Shown: positions 8,861-18,118 of the stretch, piece by piece | Layout of the letters: each line of letters opens with the position of its first letter | How positions within the stretch are numbered: position 1 is the stretch's first letter | NCBI GenBank assembly: GCA_029553505.1 | Contig: JAKPKY010000045.1 | Coordinates: 1 to 33,483 of the forward strand | DNA: 33,483 nt | Direction of reading: 5' to 3' | DNA from: Planctomycetota bacterium | Lineage (GTDB): Bacteria > Planctomycetota > Phycisphaerae > SM23-33 | The notes under the pieces: model-generated | The model's database searches: none | The model's input: the letters and a program-made list of their open reading frames with translations, nothing else | What the model was told of the DNA's origin: nothing | Position numbers and translations under genes: made by a program

Positions 8861-11800
8861 TCACTGTCCGCCGAGGATCGTCATTCCGTCCTCCGTCTGC
8901 ACGCACAGGCGGTTGTTCGTCATCACCGCCGGTCCGATGGCCATCCGCCGTCGCAACGCGAAGTTGTCCCGTTGCCCGCTGCCCGACAGCGGAACCTGCC
9001 GGACGGTCTGCCCGTCCGCGGCGTCGAGCACGTAGGCGGAGGTCGCCGCCTGGTAGTTCGCCGGCCGCGAGGTCACCACCAGGTGTCCCCGTCCCACCGT
9101 CATCGGAACGGTGTAGAACGGCATGCTGTTATTGCTCTCCAGCACGCTGGACCAGGCGGGCTGGCCGCCGGACCCGCCCAGGTCGAACTTCACGACGTAC
9201 AGGCCGTAGCAGATGACGGCTGTGTTCCAATACACCCGCTGGCGACCGCTCACGCGGCGTGCCGAACCGCAGACGACATACAGCGACTCGCCATCGAGCA
9301 CGGCGTCAGCCGGGGTGAGATTGATCGCGTCCGGCAGTTGCAGCGTATTCAGAACGCGCCCGCCCTCTTCCACCGCCAGCAGCGCGAGCACCTCGATTTT
9401 GCCTTCGCGCCCGGTCCAGACGGCGATCCCCCGGGCCGACGCCGCCAGCAGGCTCATGCCGCTGCCGGAATCATATTTCCGCTTCCAGAGCGTCTTCGCC
9501 GCGTGCCCGGTTTCGTGGACGGACACTTCGTTCCCCAACGCCACGACCACCAGCCCGTCGTCGGCGAGGTATCCTTCGAGATTCGCGCCCTGCCATTCGC
9601 CCACGACGCGCCCGCCTTCGGCCAGGCTGTAGCAGGTCATCCGTCTGCCCTGGTCGTTGGTCACGAGCACGCGCCCGCCCCGGATGGACATCACGGTGGT
9701 GGGCGCGGGGTTCTTTCCGGGCAGGCGCGCCCGCCAGAGCGTTTTCCTCGCGGACAGGTCCACGCAGGCGAGGGTTCCGTCCGTCCCCGCGACCAGCAGC
9801 ATTCCCTCCCCGACGGCCATGCTCGCGAACGATGTGATGCCCAGTTCCGCGAAGGTCTTCTCGTCAATCGCCTTTCCGCCGCGCGTCTCGAACCAGCGGA
9901 CGGTCTCTCGCGTGGCGAGGATGAAGGTCTGCCCGTCGGCGCCGGGCGCCGCCAGGAGGCACATGGCGGGCGGGGTTCCGGTCCACCGCCCCAGGAACTG
10001 CTCGCCGTCTACCTGCGCCAGGGCACGCCAGCGAATGGCGTTTTCGTAGCTGTCGGCTGCCGTATCGAGCAGGACCGCGTCGGAACCGTTGAGGACCAGC
10101 AGGCCCTGTCCGATCGTCAGGGGACGCGAATCCTGGTCTCGCAGGATGAGCAGGCCCTTTCCTTCGAGGGAGTATACGTCTCGCAGGGGCGGTTTGAGGA
10201 AGGCGGGCGAAGTGCGCCGGGCGTGGGCGGAGGGGGAAATTTTCAGGCGTGCCAGCACCTCTTCGAGCGGTCCGCGCAGGTCGGCAAACGCCACGTCGCC
10301 CGTTCCGCCGGCGCGGTCGGAAATCTCGCGGGCGCGGTCGGCCTGCTGGGCGGCTGCGTCCGGCCGGCCCATCTTCGCATACATCGCCGCGACGGCCACC
10401 GCAGCCGAAACCGTCAGCGTCTGGTGGTCCGACTGGGCAATCACGCGGTCCAGTTGCCGCATGGCCGCGTCGAACTGCTCCCAGGCTGGGGCGCGACGCC
10501 CTGCTCGCAGATGCTCCTCGCCGCGGTGGTAGAACATCTCGCCCGCAACAAACCGGGCCTCGGACGCGCAATCGCTGTTGGGCCAGCGATCCGCGCAGGC
10601 GACGAGCGCGTCGGGATCGTCCCTGGATCGGGCCGCTTCGAACGCCCTGCGCGCCTCGGCGTCGAATTCGGCATAAAAGCCCCGCCCGTGACGCTCGATC
10701 ATGCCGCGAAGGAGAATTTCCTGCCCCATCTCGCGTCCCCGGTAAAATCTCGCTTCCTGGCCGAGGCGGCGGGCGTCGTCGGCGTCGGGCCCGATGCGCA
10801 CGTCGGGGTACTGCTCCTCGGAATGGGCGTCGGAAATTTCCTGCGCCATCGCCGCCGCCTTCCCCAAGTCGCCGGCGGCCTCGTAGCACCGGACCAGGCG
10901 CACCGCCATCGTGCGGCGGTTCAGGTCAGTGACGGCCGCTTCCTGGGCCTGGAGGAACAGCTCCAGCATGCGCTGAGGCGTTTCCGCGTGATTGGCCACG
11001 CTGACGTAGGTGCGGTACAGGTGGTGCCGGAGGGTCTCGGCCAGTGATTCATCCTTCGCGGACTCGTTGAGCTGCCGGCACTCGAGGGCGTCGGCGAGGG
11101 CGTCGGCATACTGCCCCGACCGCAGCGCCACCTGCGACCGCTCCAGCATCAGGCGCGGGCGCTGCCCGGGGAAAGCTTTTTCGAGACGCGCGGTCATCAT
11201 GCCCCGGGCGGTGGCGTAATCGAAATAGGCGCAGACGCCGGTGGAGTTGGCGGCGAGGAGCTTTCCGCCGGCGCTGACGAGGTTGCCCAGCAGACCGTCG
11301 GCATGGTTCAACTGGACCTCCGACAACTCGTAGGTCCGCAGGTCCAGCCGGTAGACGCGCCCCACCCCGCCGGAAATCCCGCCGGCGAGCACGGCGTCGG
11401 GCGTGACGGCGGGCCGGCCGTAGATCCCCTGCGGCTCGCCCGGAAACGGCATCCACGTCCGCTCGAACTTCTTCGTGCGATCCGCCAGCGAGACGATCAT
11501 CAATCCCTCGCCGCTCAGCAGGACGCGCTGCTCGTCGATGAGGGAGAGATCCCGCTGGCCGTCCCGTGGAAGAGTCCAGAGCGTCCGCCCGTCGTCAGTG
11601 GAGACCGCCAGCAGGAAGTTGGAATCGGCGGGCAGGCAGAGCACCTTTCCGTCCGCGACAAACAGAGGATTGGCGGACTGAATCGTCTGCTGTGGCGAGA
11701 ACCCGCCGTAGTATCCGCCCCCGCCGCGGTTGACGTCGCTTTCGTACTGGCAGGCCCAGACCGCCTGCCCGGTGTCGGCGTCGTAGGCGGCCAGCACCCC

Positions 11801-13522
11801 CGCGTTGGTCAGCACGAACACCCTTCCGTCGGCGACGGCGGGTGGGCTGACCCGCTCGAACAGGATGCCCATCATCGCGCGGTAGTAGCCCTCCCGCATC
11901 GGGGGCAACTGGGAGATCGCGCTCTTCCAGAGCAGCGAACCGCTCGCGGCGTCCAGGCACACCAGGTGATATCCCTCGAGATGGATCAGGACGGCGTAGA
12001 CCCTGCCGGCGTGGTACGTCGGCGCTGTGACGAACTTGCCCGCGCGCAGCAGCGGGTCGTCGCTGTCTCGCCCGGCGGTCCAGAGCAGCTTCAGCCCGGC
12101 GCGGATCGACAGCGCCGCCAGTGTGGAGGTGTCCGGATCGGCGGGCTTGTCGGGAGCGGCTCCCCATCCGCTGGAAGGGTCGATCGTCAGCGGGCGGAAA
12201 TTGCCGAGGGCGAAAACCTTTCCCCCGCCGATCGTCAAGGCGTATCGGCCGTCGTCGCCGGTGGGCATCTGGTATCCGCCGTAGTAGCGGGAACGGGAGC
12301 CGGAGGCCTGTCTCGTCCGTTCCATCGGCAACAGCGAACCGGTGCTCCCGACGACCTTGCCCGTCAGCAGGTCCAGGGCCATCACCGACTCGCTGGTGCG
12401 AAAGATGACCGTCTCCTCGGCCACCACAGGCCAGACCGTCGCCGGGAGGACCTGCGCGTAGGCCATGCCCCCGCCGCGGGTCTTCCGGACGACCTGCCCG
12501 CCGAGGAGTTCCTCCGTCGTCTGCTGCTGCCTGCCGCGGGAGGAGGAAATGATCGGAAGATTCGTCGTCGCGATCCTCTCTGGCGATTCCGGGACGGAAT
12601 CCTCGCTTCCGCCTTCCGGCTGCGGATACTTCCACCGCGGAACGAGGACGACGCGGCTGTCGCCCATGACGCCCAGTCCGTCGCTGATTCCCCCCATGCC
12701 CGGCCAGGAGTTCATGAAATTCTTCACACCGCCCGTCCTGGCGGCAGGGAGCGTCTCGATGGCGGCGACGAAATCGGTGAGTTTTTGCCGTTTCCCGCCG
12801 ATATCCGCCTCTACGCCGGCGTACTGGGCGGCGAGTTCCTCGGCGACCTTGCGCGCCGCCGGCGCGTTGCCCGCCAGGTGGCTTGCGGCGGCGATTTTCG
12901 CCAGCAGCACGCCGCGGACCTCCGCCGGCGCCTGGGCTCGAAGCGCCAGGACGCGCCGCCACGCGCCAGCCGCCTCCTCGAACCGCCCGTGGTCGAAGTG
13001 GATCGCCCCCAGGCGGTCCAGCGCTGCGGCGCCCGCCGACGTGTGCAGGTAGCGGTAGACGATCCGGCGGAGCAGGCCTTCGTCGCCGCCGGCGATTGCC
13101 TCCTCGTACAACTGCTTCGCCTGCGCGTCGTACAATCCGCGATACAGCGCCAGCCCTTCGGCGTCCATCCGCCCGATCAGTTCGCTGGCCTTGAGATGCA
13201 GCGAGACAAAGCGGTTTTCCTTGTTGTCCGACGCGATGGGAAGGAACCCGCTGTCGGAACGCAGGATGAGCGGTTGGAGGATATTGATGGCCTGCTCGTA
13301 CTGCTTCTCGGCGATGAGGGCTTCGGCCTTGGCGAGATAGCTGGCGAGTTCCTCGTCGGAATTGACCAGGAGGGTGGGCGAGGGCGTCGCGGGGGACATC
13401 CGGCTGCGGACCTGCCCCGCCGCATCCGTCGCCCCGACCGTCAGGACCGCGCAGAAGGCAATCCGGACCGTCCGCTTCCAGACAATGCTCCGGGGAAAGT
13501 CTCCCCCGCTGCCGGGATGCAC
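8861..13522 (-). CDS. Large exported protein with TPR-like helical repeats and two PQQ-type beta-propeller regions
   Basis: About 1553 residues. A signal-like stretch (VWKRTVRIAFCAVLTVGATD) is followed by helical TPR-like repeats (EALIAEKQYEQAINILQPLI), then a PQQ-type propeller (MALDLLTGKVVG; LVCLDAASGSLLWKSAI; AAYDADTGQAVWACQYE). A second helical block follows (PRLMLERSQVALRSGQYADA), then a second propeller (LACVDLSARKTLWRARLPG; VLDAADGQTVRQVPLSG). Such proteins are probably periplasmic scaffolds; no cofactor-binding enzyme signature is evident. The start is uncertain: a GTG at 13522 (upstream GAAGG) gives a compact signal peptide, while an in-frame TTG at 13606 (upstream GAGGGGG) would add 28 residues. 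It is the first gene of the train, 15 bp ahead of the squalene-cyclase-like gene. Confidence 0.88.
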   Translation of the reverse strand: MHPGSGGDFPRSIVWKRTVRIAFCAVLTVGATDAAGQVRSRMSPATPSPTLLVNSDEELASYLAKAEALIAEKQYEQAINILQPLILRSDSGFLPIASDNKENRFVSLHLKASELIGRMDAEGLALYRGLYDAQAKQLYEEAIAGGDEGLLRRIVYRYLHTSAGAAALDRLGAIHFDHGRFEEAAGAWRRVLALRAQAPAEVRGVLLAKIAAASHLAGNAPAARKVAEELAAQYAGVEADIGGKRQKLTDFVAAIETLPAARTGGVKNFMNSWPGMGGISDGLGVMGDSRVVLVPRWKYPQPEGGSEDSVPESPERIATTNLPIISSSRGRQQQTTEELLGGQVVRKTRGGGMAYAQVLPATVWPVVAEETVIFRTSESVMALDLLTGKVVGSTGSLLPMERTRQASGSRSRYYGGYQMPTGDDGRYALTIGGGKVFALGNFRPLTIDPSSGWGAAPDKPADPDTSTLAALSIRAGLKLLWTAGRDSDDPLLRAGKFVTAPTYHAGRVYAVLIHLEGYHLVCLDAASGSLLWKSAISQLPPMREGYYRAMMGILFERVSPPAVADGRVFVLTNAGVLAAYDADTGQAVWACQYESDVNRGGGGYYGGFSPQQTIQSANPLFVADGKVLCLPADSNFLLAVSTDDGRTLWTLPRDGQRDLSLIDEQRVLLSGEGLMIVSLADRTKKFERTWMPFPGEPQGIYGRPAVTPDAVLAGGISGGVGRVYRLDLRTYELSEVQLNHADGLLGNLVSAGGKLLAANSTGVCAYFDYATARGMMTARLEKAFPGQRPRLMLERSQVALRSGQYADALADALECRQLNESAKDESLAETLRHHLYRTYVSVANHAETPQRMLELFLQAQEAAVTDLNRRTMAVRLVRCYEAAGDLGKAAAMAQEISDAHSEEQYPDVRIGPDADDARRLGQEARFYRGREMGQEILLRGMIERHGRGFYAEFDAEARRAFEAARSRDDPDALVACADRWPNSDCASEARFVAGEMFYHRGEEHLRAGRRAPAWEQFDAAMRQLDRVIAQSDHQTLTVSAAVAVAAMYAKMGRPDAAAQQADRAREISDRAGGTGDVAFADLRGPLEEVLARLKISPSAHARRTSPAFLKPPLRDVYSLEGKGLLILRDQDSRPLTIGQGLLVLNGSDAVLLDTAADSYENAIRWRALAQVDGEQFLGRWTGTPPAMCLLAAPGADGQTFILATRETVRWFETRGGKAIDEKTFAELGITSFASMAVGEGMLLVAGTDGTLACVDLSARKTLWRARLPGKNPAPTTVMSIRGGRVLVTNDQGRRMTCYSLAEGGRVVGEWQGANLEGYLADDGLVVVALGNEVSVHETGHAAKTLWKRKYDSGSGMSLLAASARGIAVWTGREGKIEVLALLAVEEGGRVLNTLQLPDAINLTPADAVLDGESLYVVCGSARRVSGRQRVYWNTAVICYGLYVVKFDLGGSGGQPAWSSVLESNNSMPFYTVPMTVGRGHLVVTSRPANYQAATSAYVLDAADGQTVRQVPLSGSGQRDNFALRRRMAIGPAVMTNNRLCVQTEDGMTILGGQ

Positions 13523-13639
13523 CGCAAGCCTTCGGCCTGGCCGATTTGTCTGCGCAGGAGCCCGAAAATGTAGCGCCTTTCGCAAAACCAATGCCGCCGG
13601 ATCCAAGACGACCCCCTCGTGTGCTTCGTGCGAGAGGTG

Positions 13640-13668
13640 AATATATCCTGCCGGGCGCCGACAAACAA
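13640..13668 (-). promoter_or_regulatory. Candidate sigma-70-type promoter of the PQQ/MoxR/VWA operon
   Basis: On the minus strand TTGTTT (13668-13663), a 17-nt spacer and TATATT (13645-13640) match housekeeping spacing, with five of six bases in the -10 box. Transcription would begin near 13633, just upstream of both possible starts of the first operon gene. The rest of the 337-421 bp divergent gap shows an A/T-rich patch (13720-13770, with TATTCTATAAAT on the plus strand) that could serve the plus-strand zinc-finger gene, but no well-spaced -35 box accompanies it. Confidence 0.4.
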
Positions 13669-13943
13669 GTCCGCGCGCGAGGATTGGTCGCTCCGCCGAC
13701 CGTTTGGGTTCCCGCGAAAATGATGGTTTTTTTCTATTTTGCCGCCGCGTCCCCGTGGTATTCTATAAATGCAGGCTTCCGGCAGGGACCGGCGGATCTG
13801 GTCAGACATTTCGGCACTCATCCATCATTCATATCCGACAGACCGTCCCAGGCCCCTGCAAGGGCACATTTTCTCGCGAGCGACGCACCCGCACACACGG
13901 GAACTTTGTATTTGCGCGCCGTCAGCATGAAAGGATGAGGTTT

Positions 13944-14630
13944 ATGCCCACGGAAGCCCAGACCCCTTCGGCCGGTTCGGATCACGCGGTCCAGTATGAT
14001 TCCGACGCCCTTTCCCACGCCCTGGCGGAACTCCGGCGGGCCGCGGAAAGCCGCCGCGTTGAGCCTCTCTGCACCGCCTACCAGCACCTGCGGATCGCCG
14101 CCCGCGGGATGCGGCTGGGCGAACTGTTCCGGATCGTCGATCGCGAGATCGAGGCCCCCGTCGAGAACGTCCTCGTTTCCGCCTACTCGCATCGCCATTG
14201 CTTCATGTGCGACGACGGAACCTCCCTCTGCGCCCATTGCGAGGGAACGGGCTACGTCGAGGAGAACCGTCTCTGTCCGCAGTGCGGGGGGCTGGGGCTG
14301 ACCCCCTGCGGGTTCTGCGAAGGCACCGGGTGGGCGGATCGCCAGAACATCCCCCCGGAATTCCGCAAGGCCGTCCTCGATCGCCAGCTTGCCCATGTCC
14401 GCAGGGACCTGCAACGCGCCGGCGAAACCCTCGCCAAGGCCACCCGCCAGGCGATGGACAGCCTCAGCGCGACCGATCGCAGGGCGCTGCTGGCCTGGCT
14501 GCTCCGCCTGCAATGCCGCATGTCGCACCTGGCGGGGCTGGACGACCTGGGCGACAGCGAGCAGCAGGCCCGGCTGGGCGCCATGGCCACGCGAATCGAG
14601 AAGTGCCTGGAGAAACTCGCCCGGGGATAA
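13944..14630 (+). CDS. DnaJ-type cysteine-rich zinc-finger protein of unknown function
   Basis: The 228-residue protein has a helical N-terminal region (DALSHALAELRRAAESRRVE). A cysteine-rich core at 86-128 holds eight cysteines in CxxC pairs (C86/C89, C96/C99, C111/C114, C122/C125). Three of these pairs have the DnaJ form CxxCxGxG (CAHCEGTG, CPQCGGLG, CGFCEGTG), enough for two zinc ions. A long helical C-terminal region follows. There is no J domain, so this is a stand-alone DnaJ-central-domain-like protein; disulfide or unfolded-protein handling is possible but unproven. The ATG at 13944 has AAGGA eight bases upstream; an in-frame ATG at 13935 would add three residues. Confidence 0.8.
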   Translation: MPTEAQTPSAGSDHAVQYDSDALSHALAELRRAAESRRVEPLCTAYQHLRIAARGMRLGELFRIVDREIEAPVENVLVSAYSHRHCFMCDDGTSLCAHCEGTGYVEENRLCPQCGGLGLTPCGFCEGTGWADRQNIPPEFRKAVLDRQLAHVRRDLQRAGETLAKATRQAMDSLSATDRRALLAWLLRLQCRMSHLAGLDDLGDSEQQARLGAMATRIEKCLEKLARG

Positions 14631-14669
14631 GAGCCTGTCCGCATTTCACATTCCGCACTTCGCATTTCT

Positions 14670-14698
14670 TTGCGCCCCGCGCGGCAATCGGGTATAGT
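14670..14698 (+). promoter_or_regulatory. Candidate promoter giving a leaderless or near-leaderless glycosyltransferase mRNA
   Basis: TTGCGC (14670-14675), 17 nt, then TATAGT (14693-14698, five of six to TATAAT). The ATG follows only 8 bases after the -10 box at 14707, so transcription would start at or within a few bases of the codon, and no ribosome-binding site is visible. The 76-bp gap also has a CATTTCACATTCCGCACTTC repeat-like stretch at 14642-14661. Confidence 0.45.
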
Positions 14699-14706
14699 GA
14701 CCCGCC

Positions 14707-15645
14707 ATGAACGTCCCGTCCACCCAACCGATGTTCACCGTCGTCATGCCGGTGTATAACCACGCCGCATACGTGGCGCAGGCCGTCGAATCGGTCCTGG
14801 CGCAGACGTTCGGCGACTGGGAACTGTATATCGTCGATGACGGCAGCACCGACGAGACGCCGGGCATCGTGGACGATTTGGCCTCGCGCGACGCGCGGAT
14901 CCTCGCGATCCACCAGACCAACGCCGGTCCCGCCGCCGCCCGGAACGCCGCGATCCGCCAGGCCCGCGGCGAGTGGATGGCCTACCTCGACAGCGACGAC
15001 CTCTGGTTGCCCGACGCGCTGGCCTGCTACGCAGAATTCATCGCCCGCCGGCCCGACGCGAAGTTCCTCTATGGCTACCGCCACCGCCTCGACGACGACG
15101 GCACGATCACCGAACTGCCCGGCGAGTTCCAGCTCCGCCCCACCGGCGCAGCCGAACTGTTCGGACGGATGTACCTGTCACACCTGTGCGTCTGCTACCG
15201 CCGAAGCCTGCTCGAGGAATCCGGGCTGTACGACGCGACCCTGCGAAGCTGCGAGGATTACGAACTGTACCTGCGGATGAGCCTGCGCTGCACGTTCGAG
15301 CCGCTGGGCAAGGCGACGGGGCTCCGCCGCCGACACGGGACGAATCTTTCCCGCCAGACCGGCCGCAGCCGGATGCTCGAAGCCGAGGTGCTCCGAAGGT
15401 TCATCGAGCGTCAGGGCGGCGCGGCGCTCGTTCCGCCGGAGCAGGTGCGGACCCGTCTCGGCCGGCTGTACTACGCCGCCGCCCGGCAGTACTTCAAGGC
15501 CCGCTGCTACCGCCAGTCGCTGACGGCGTTGGCCTGCGCCCGCCGCTACGGGCAGACGCTCAAGGGAACGCTGATCGCCCTGGCGAGCAGGGCGCTGCTT
15601 CCGCTGGGAACCGACGACGGGCGGCCCCTGCCCAAACTGGACTGA
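14707..15645 (+). CDS. Glycosyltransferase family 2 (GT-A fold)
   Basis: The 312-residue protein begins with FTVVMPVYNHAAYVAQAVES (10-29), the nucleotide-sugar-binding VDDGSTDETP (43-52), the metal-binding DSDD (95-98 in YLDSDDLW), and an acceptor-region EDYELYLRMS. These are the expected parts of an inverting GT2 enzyme that transfers a sugar from a nucleotide donor in the cytosol. There is no transmembrane segment. The acceptor (exopolysaccharide, lipid or protein) cannot be told. It lies 76 bp after the zinc-finger gene with its own promoter-like sequence, and ends 21 bp before the convergent membrane-protein gene. Confidence 0.9.
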   Translation: MNVPSTQPMFTVVMPVYNHAAYVAQAVESVLAQTFGDWELYIVDDGSTDETPGIVDDLASRDARILAIHQTNAGPAAARNAAIRQARGEWMAYLDSDDLWLPDALACYAEFIARRPDAKFLYGYRHRLDDDGTITELPGEFQLRPTGAAELFGRMYLSHLCVCYRRSLLEESGLYDATLRSCEDYELYLRMSLRCTFEPLGKATGLRRRHGTNLSRQTGRSRMLEAEVLRRFIERQGGAALVPPEQVRTRLGRLYYAAARQYFKARCYRQSLTALACARRYGQTLKGTLIALASRALLPLGTDDGRPLPKLD

Positions 15646-15666
15646 TCGCGCCGACGAAGGCGGATT

Positions 15667-17826
15667 TCACTCGACCCCATACCCCAGTTCCAACCAGACC
15701 TGGAGCTTTCGCCCGTCGGGCCCGTGGTGCGTGGGCCCGGCCGTCGCGCGAATCGGCAACACCTCGCCGTAACGGGCAAACAGCACGTCACTGGAGACGA
15801 CGAACGCCCCTTCCCGCCCCTGGGGAGGCGCGACATTGGCCATCGGCCCAACGGTCAGCAGGTCCACACCGTCGATCTCCGCCGCGACGACGATCCAGCA
15901 GGGCCCGATCGCTTCGACGAGCGATCTTGCAGCCGCCAGCGCGTCGGCGGCGTGGGCCCCGGACGCCTGCGTCCGCAGGGCGAAGACCCCTCCGCGGTGC
16001 AGGCGTTCGGCGCATCGCTGGAGGGCGCGGGTGTTGAAACATCGCCACGCCCGCCCGTGGTCGGCGGGCAAAGGCGTCAGCAGGACGCCCTCGAATCGCT
16101 GCCTGCCCGCCTCGGGCCTGGCGGACTGTGCGGCCTGGAGGAACCCGCCGTCACGGTCCGAAACCATTGCCGCCCAGTCGCAGGGCGGAACGGCCGACGG
16201 GTCCGGCGCCGACCAGACCGCCCGGACGGACTCGGGCAGCGGGCGCGGAATATCCTCGCAACTCGACGCCACGATCCACCACCGCCCCGGGCGGCGCTCG
16301 AAGGTGTCGCGCAGGGCGGAGGTGATCGCGTCGCTGCGGCGTGGCGCGGCGCCGCCCAGCACGCCGGCGGGCCGGCCGTCGAACCCCGCCCGTCCGCTCA
16401 GCCAGACACCCGGCGACGCCCGGCCCATCGCCTCGGCGGCGCCCCGCAGCGCCAGCAGCAGCGCCCCGACGGCAGCGCACAGCAGCACGCATCCCCACGC
16501 GGCCCAACGCACCTGCGCGGCGATTTTCTTCGCCCAGGAAAGGGCGGCGATGACGCCCCCCGCGACCGTCGCCGCGACCGCCGTCAGAAGCAGCACGCGC
16601 CCTCCCGCCAGCCAGCCCCCCGCCGCGTAGGCCAGCACACCCGCGCACGCTCCGCCGGCGACGGCTGCGAGATATTCCCGCGCCCTTCCGCCCACGACGA
16701 CGAATCCCCGCCGCTGGTGCGAGACGATCTCCGCGGCCAGGGCCGACAGGGGAACCTGCGCCGCCGCCGCCAGGAACGCCATCGCCGCCGCGGCGAACCG
16801 CTCGCCCGCCGCTAGCGCTTGCCCGGCCAGCACCGCGATCGCCGCCTGGAGGATGGCAGCGCCCGGCAGGCCCACGGCGGCCCCGAAAATCTGCGCCTCT
16901 CCGGGCGGATGGCTCTTGTGATCGGATTTTCGCAGGGCGACCACCAGCAGCGCCGCCGAGAGGGTCGTCCACAGAAGACCTCCGCCCAAGGCCGCCCCGC
17001 CCAGGTCCGCCAGGAGCCTCGTCTGCGCCAGCAAGGCGACGGTCAGCGCGGTGAACGTCGCCGCGATCTTCACGCGGGTCTTCCACAGCGACGGACCGGG
17101 GATCAGGTGTGTCCACTGCGGGGGGCGGCGACTGACCTGCCGGCGCGCGAACAGTCCGCCCGCGGTCGCCAGCACCAGCACTCCGGTGGCCATTCCCACG
17201 GCAAGAACGTCCGCCCCGGATCGCCAGAGGAGCGCCATGGCGCCCCCCGCGACCGCCAGCGCCCACAGCCAGTCGCGGAAGGCCGAAGCGAACACGTCGC
17301 GCCCCGACCCGCCCCGGAGCAGCGCCCCGGCCAGGAACAGCATGCACAGGCCCAGGGCCAGCGGAATCAATCCGACCAGTTGCACGACAAACATCAGAAC
17401 CGCCCAGGCCCCGGGCGACCAGAGCACGCATCGCGCGAGCAGGTCGGCCGCCACGGATCCGGCGTAGACCGCCGCCGTCGAGAGCGCCCCGCAGCAGGCG
17501 GCGAAGACCGCCACGCCGCCCAGCATCCGGAGCATGGCCAGGCGATGTTCGCGCGTCGCGCCGGCGCCGTGGGCGGCGGCCAGCTCCATCGCCAGGATGT
17601 CCTGCGCCCCCAGCCAGGCCAGTACCCGCTGCACGCCCCGCGCCGCACGCCCCGGAACCGGCGCGCAGAGACGCACCGCGCCCAGCAGCGCCGCCAGCGT
17701 GAGAAGCAGCGATGCCCCCGAGGTGTCGAACGCCCATCCCCACAGGATCACGATGCAGCCGGACCACAGCAGCATCGCCGAGTCCAGCCAGCAGACGATC
17801 ACGCGATCCAGCAGAGAGGGCTTCAT
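15667..17826 (-). CDS. Polytopic membrane protein with a soluble C-terminal domain (possibly a degenerate fused spermidine-synthase-like protein)
   Basis: The 719-residue protein has many hydrophobic helices through about residue 470 (for example IVILWGWAFDTSGASLLLTL and AWAVLMFVVQLVGLIPLALG). About 250 residues of soluble sequence follow, containing WWIVASSCEDI, the motif-like LQRCAERLHRGGVFALRTQA and WIVVAAEIDGVDLLTVGP. That order recalls membrane-fused polyamine-synthase-like proteins of planctomycetes, but the glycine-rich S-adenosylmethionine loop is not recognisable, so the assignment is weak. It is convergent with the glycosyltransferase. The ATG at 17826 is preceded by AAGCTGTCGCCC, giving little ribosome-site support. 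Confidence 0.75.
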   Translation of the reverse strand: MKPSLLDRVIVCWLDSAMLLWSGCIVILWGWAFDTSGASLLLTLAALLGAVRLCAPVPGRAARGVQRVLAWLGAQDILAMELAAAHGAGATREHRLAMLRMLGGVAVFAACCGALSTAAVYAGSVAADLLARCVLWSPGAWAVLMFVVQLVGLIPLALGLCMLFLAGALLRGGSGRDVFASAFRDWLWALAVAGGAMALLWRSGADVLAVGMATGVLVLATAGGLFARRQVSRRPPQWTHLIPGPSLWKTRVKIAATFTALTVALLAQTRLLADLGGAALGGGLLWTTLSAALLVVALRKSDHKSHPPGEAQIFGAAVGLPGAAILQAAIAVLAGQALAAGERFAAAAMAFLAAAAQVPLSALAAEIVSHQRRGFVVVGGRAREYLAAVAGGACAGVLAYAAGGWLAGGRVLLLTAVAATVAGGVIAALSWAKKIAAQVRWAAWGCVLLCAAVGALLLALRGAAEAMGRASPGVWLSGRAGFDGRPAGVLGGAAPRRSDAITSALRDTFERRPGRWWIVASSCEDIPRPLPESVRAVWSAPDPSAVPPCDWAAMVSDRDGGFLQAAQSARPEAGRQRFEGVLLTPLPADHGRAWRCFNTRALQRCAERLHRGGVFALRTQASGAHAADALAAARSLVEAIGPCWIVVAAEIDGVDLLTVGPMANVAPPQGREGAFVVSSDVLFARYGEVLPIRATAGPTHHGPDGRKLQVWLELGYGVE

Positions 17827-17856
17827 GGGCGACAGCTTACGGGCTCCAACTGACAG

Positions 17857-18047
17857 AAAAAAGCCACGAATTACGCGAAGTCATTCTGTTTCGAGGCAGG
17901 ACATATAACGAACACTTGGCCCGGGAGTCAAAGCCGATGCCTGAATCCGCAAATTCCGTCAGGGTGAAGCACAAATGAATCCTGTTTTTGTTTCTTTATG
18001 AGAGTTGTCATTCGTGAAATTCGCGGAATTCGCGGCTTGTTTTTTTC
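17857..18047. repeat. Intergenic inverted repeat, AGCCACGAATT/AATTCGCGGCTT type
   Basis: The left arm (17857-17879) reads AAAAAAGCCACGAATTACGC and the right arm (18011-18047) is its approximate reverse complement, with two TTCGYGRAAT-like subrepeats and a T7 run. The 292-bp gap between the membrane protein and birA contains this element and no gene. This is the third sequence-unrelated palindromic intergenic repeat in the window. It could act as a bidirectional terminator because one arm ends in T-runs on each strand. Confidence 0.55.
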
Positions 18048-18092
18048 GGTCACTTGGAATCAGGGGCCAGCGCCGGCCGCGGAAAGTCGAAA

Positions 18093-18107
18093 GCGCGCAA
18101 TGCGCGC
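18093..18107. repeat. Perfect 15-nt palindrome GCGCGCA-A-TGCGCGC beyond birA
   Basis: Seven-base arms around a single A, 11 bp past the birA stop. It shares the 10-mer GCATTGCGCG (minus strand) with the two tandem palindromes at 29802-29852. It may be a dispersed regulatory site or a small intergenic repeat. Confidence 0.35.
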
Positions 18108-18118
18108 CGCTCTGTCGG

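Noticed and set aside
7529-13573. Plus-strand open frames of over 700 and over 1100 codons opposite the squalene-like and PQQ genes
   Set aside because: The composition is that of a shadow frame, and the minus strand has clear signal peptides and propeller motifs.
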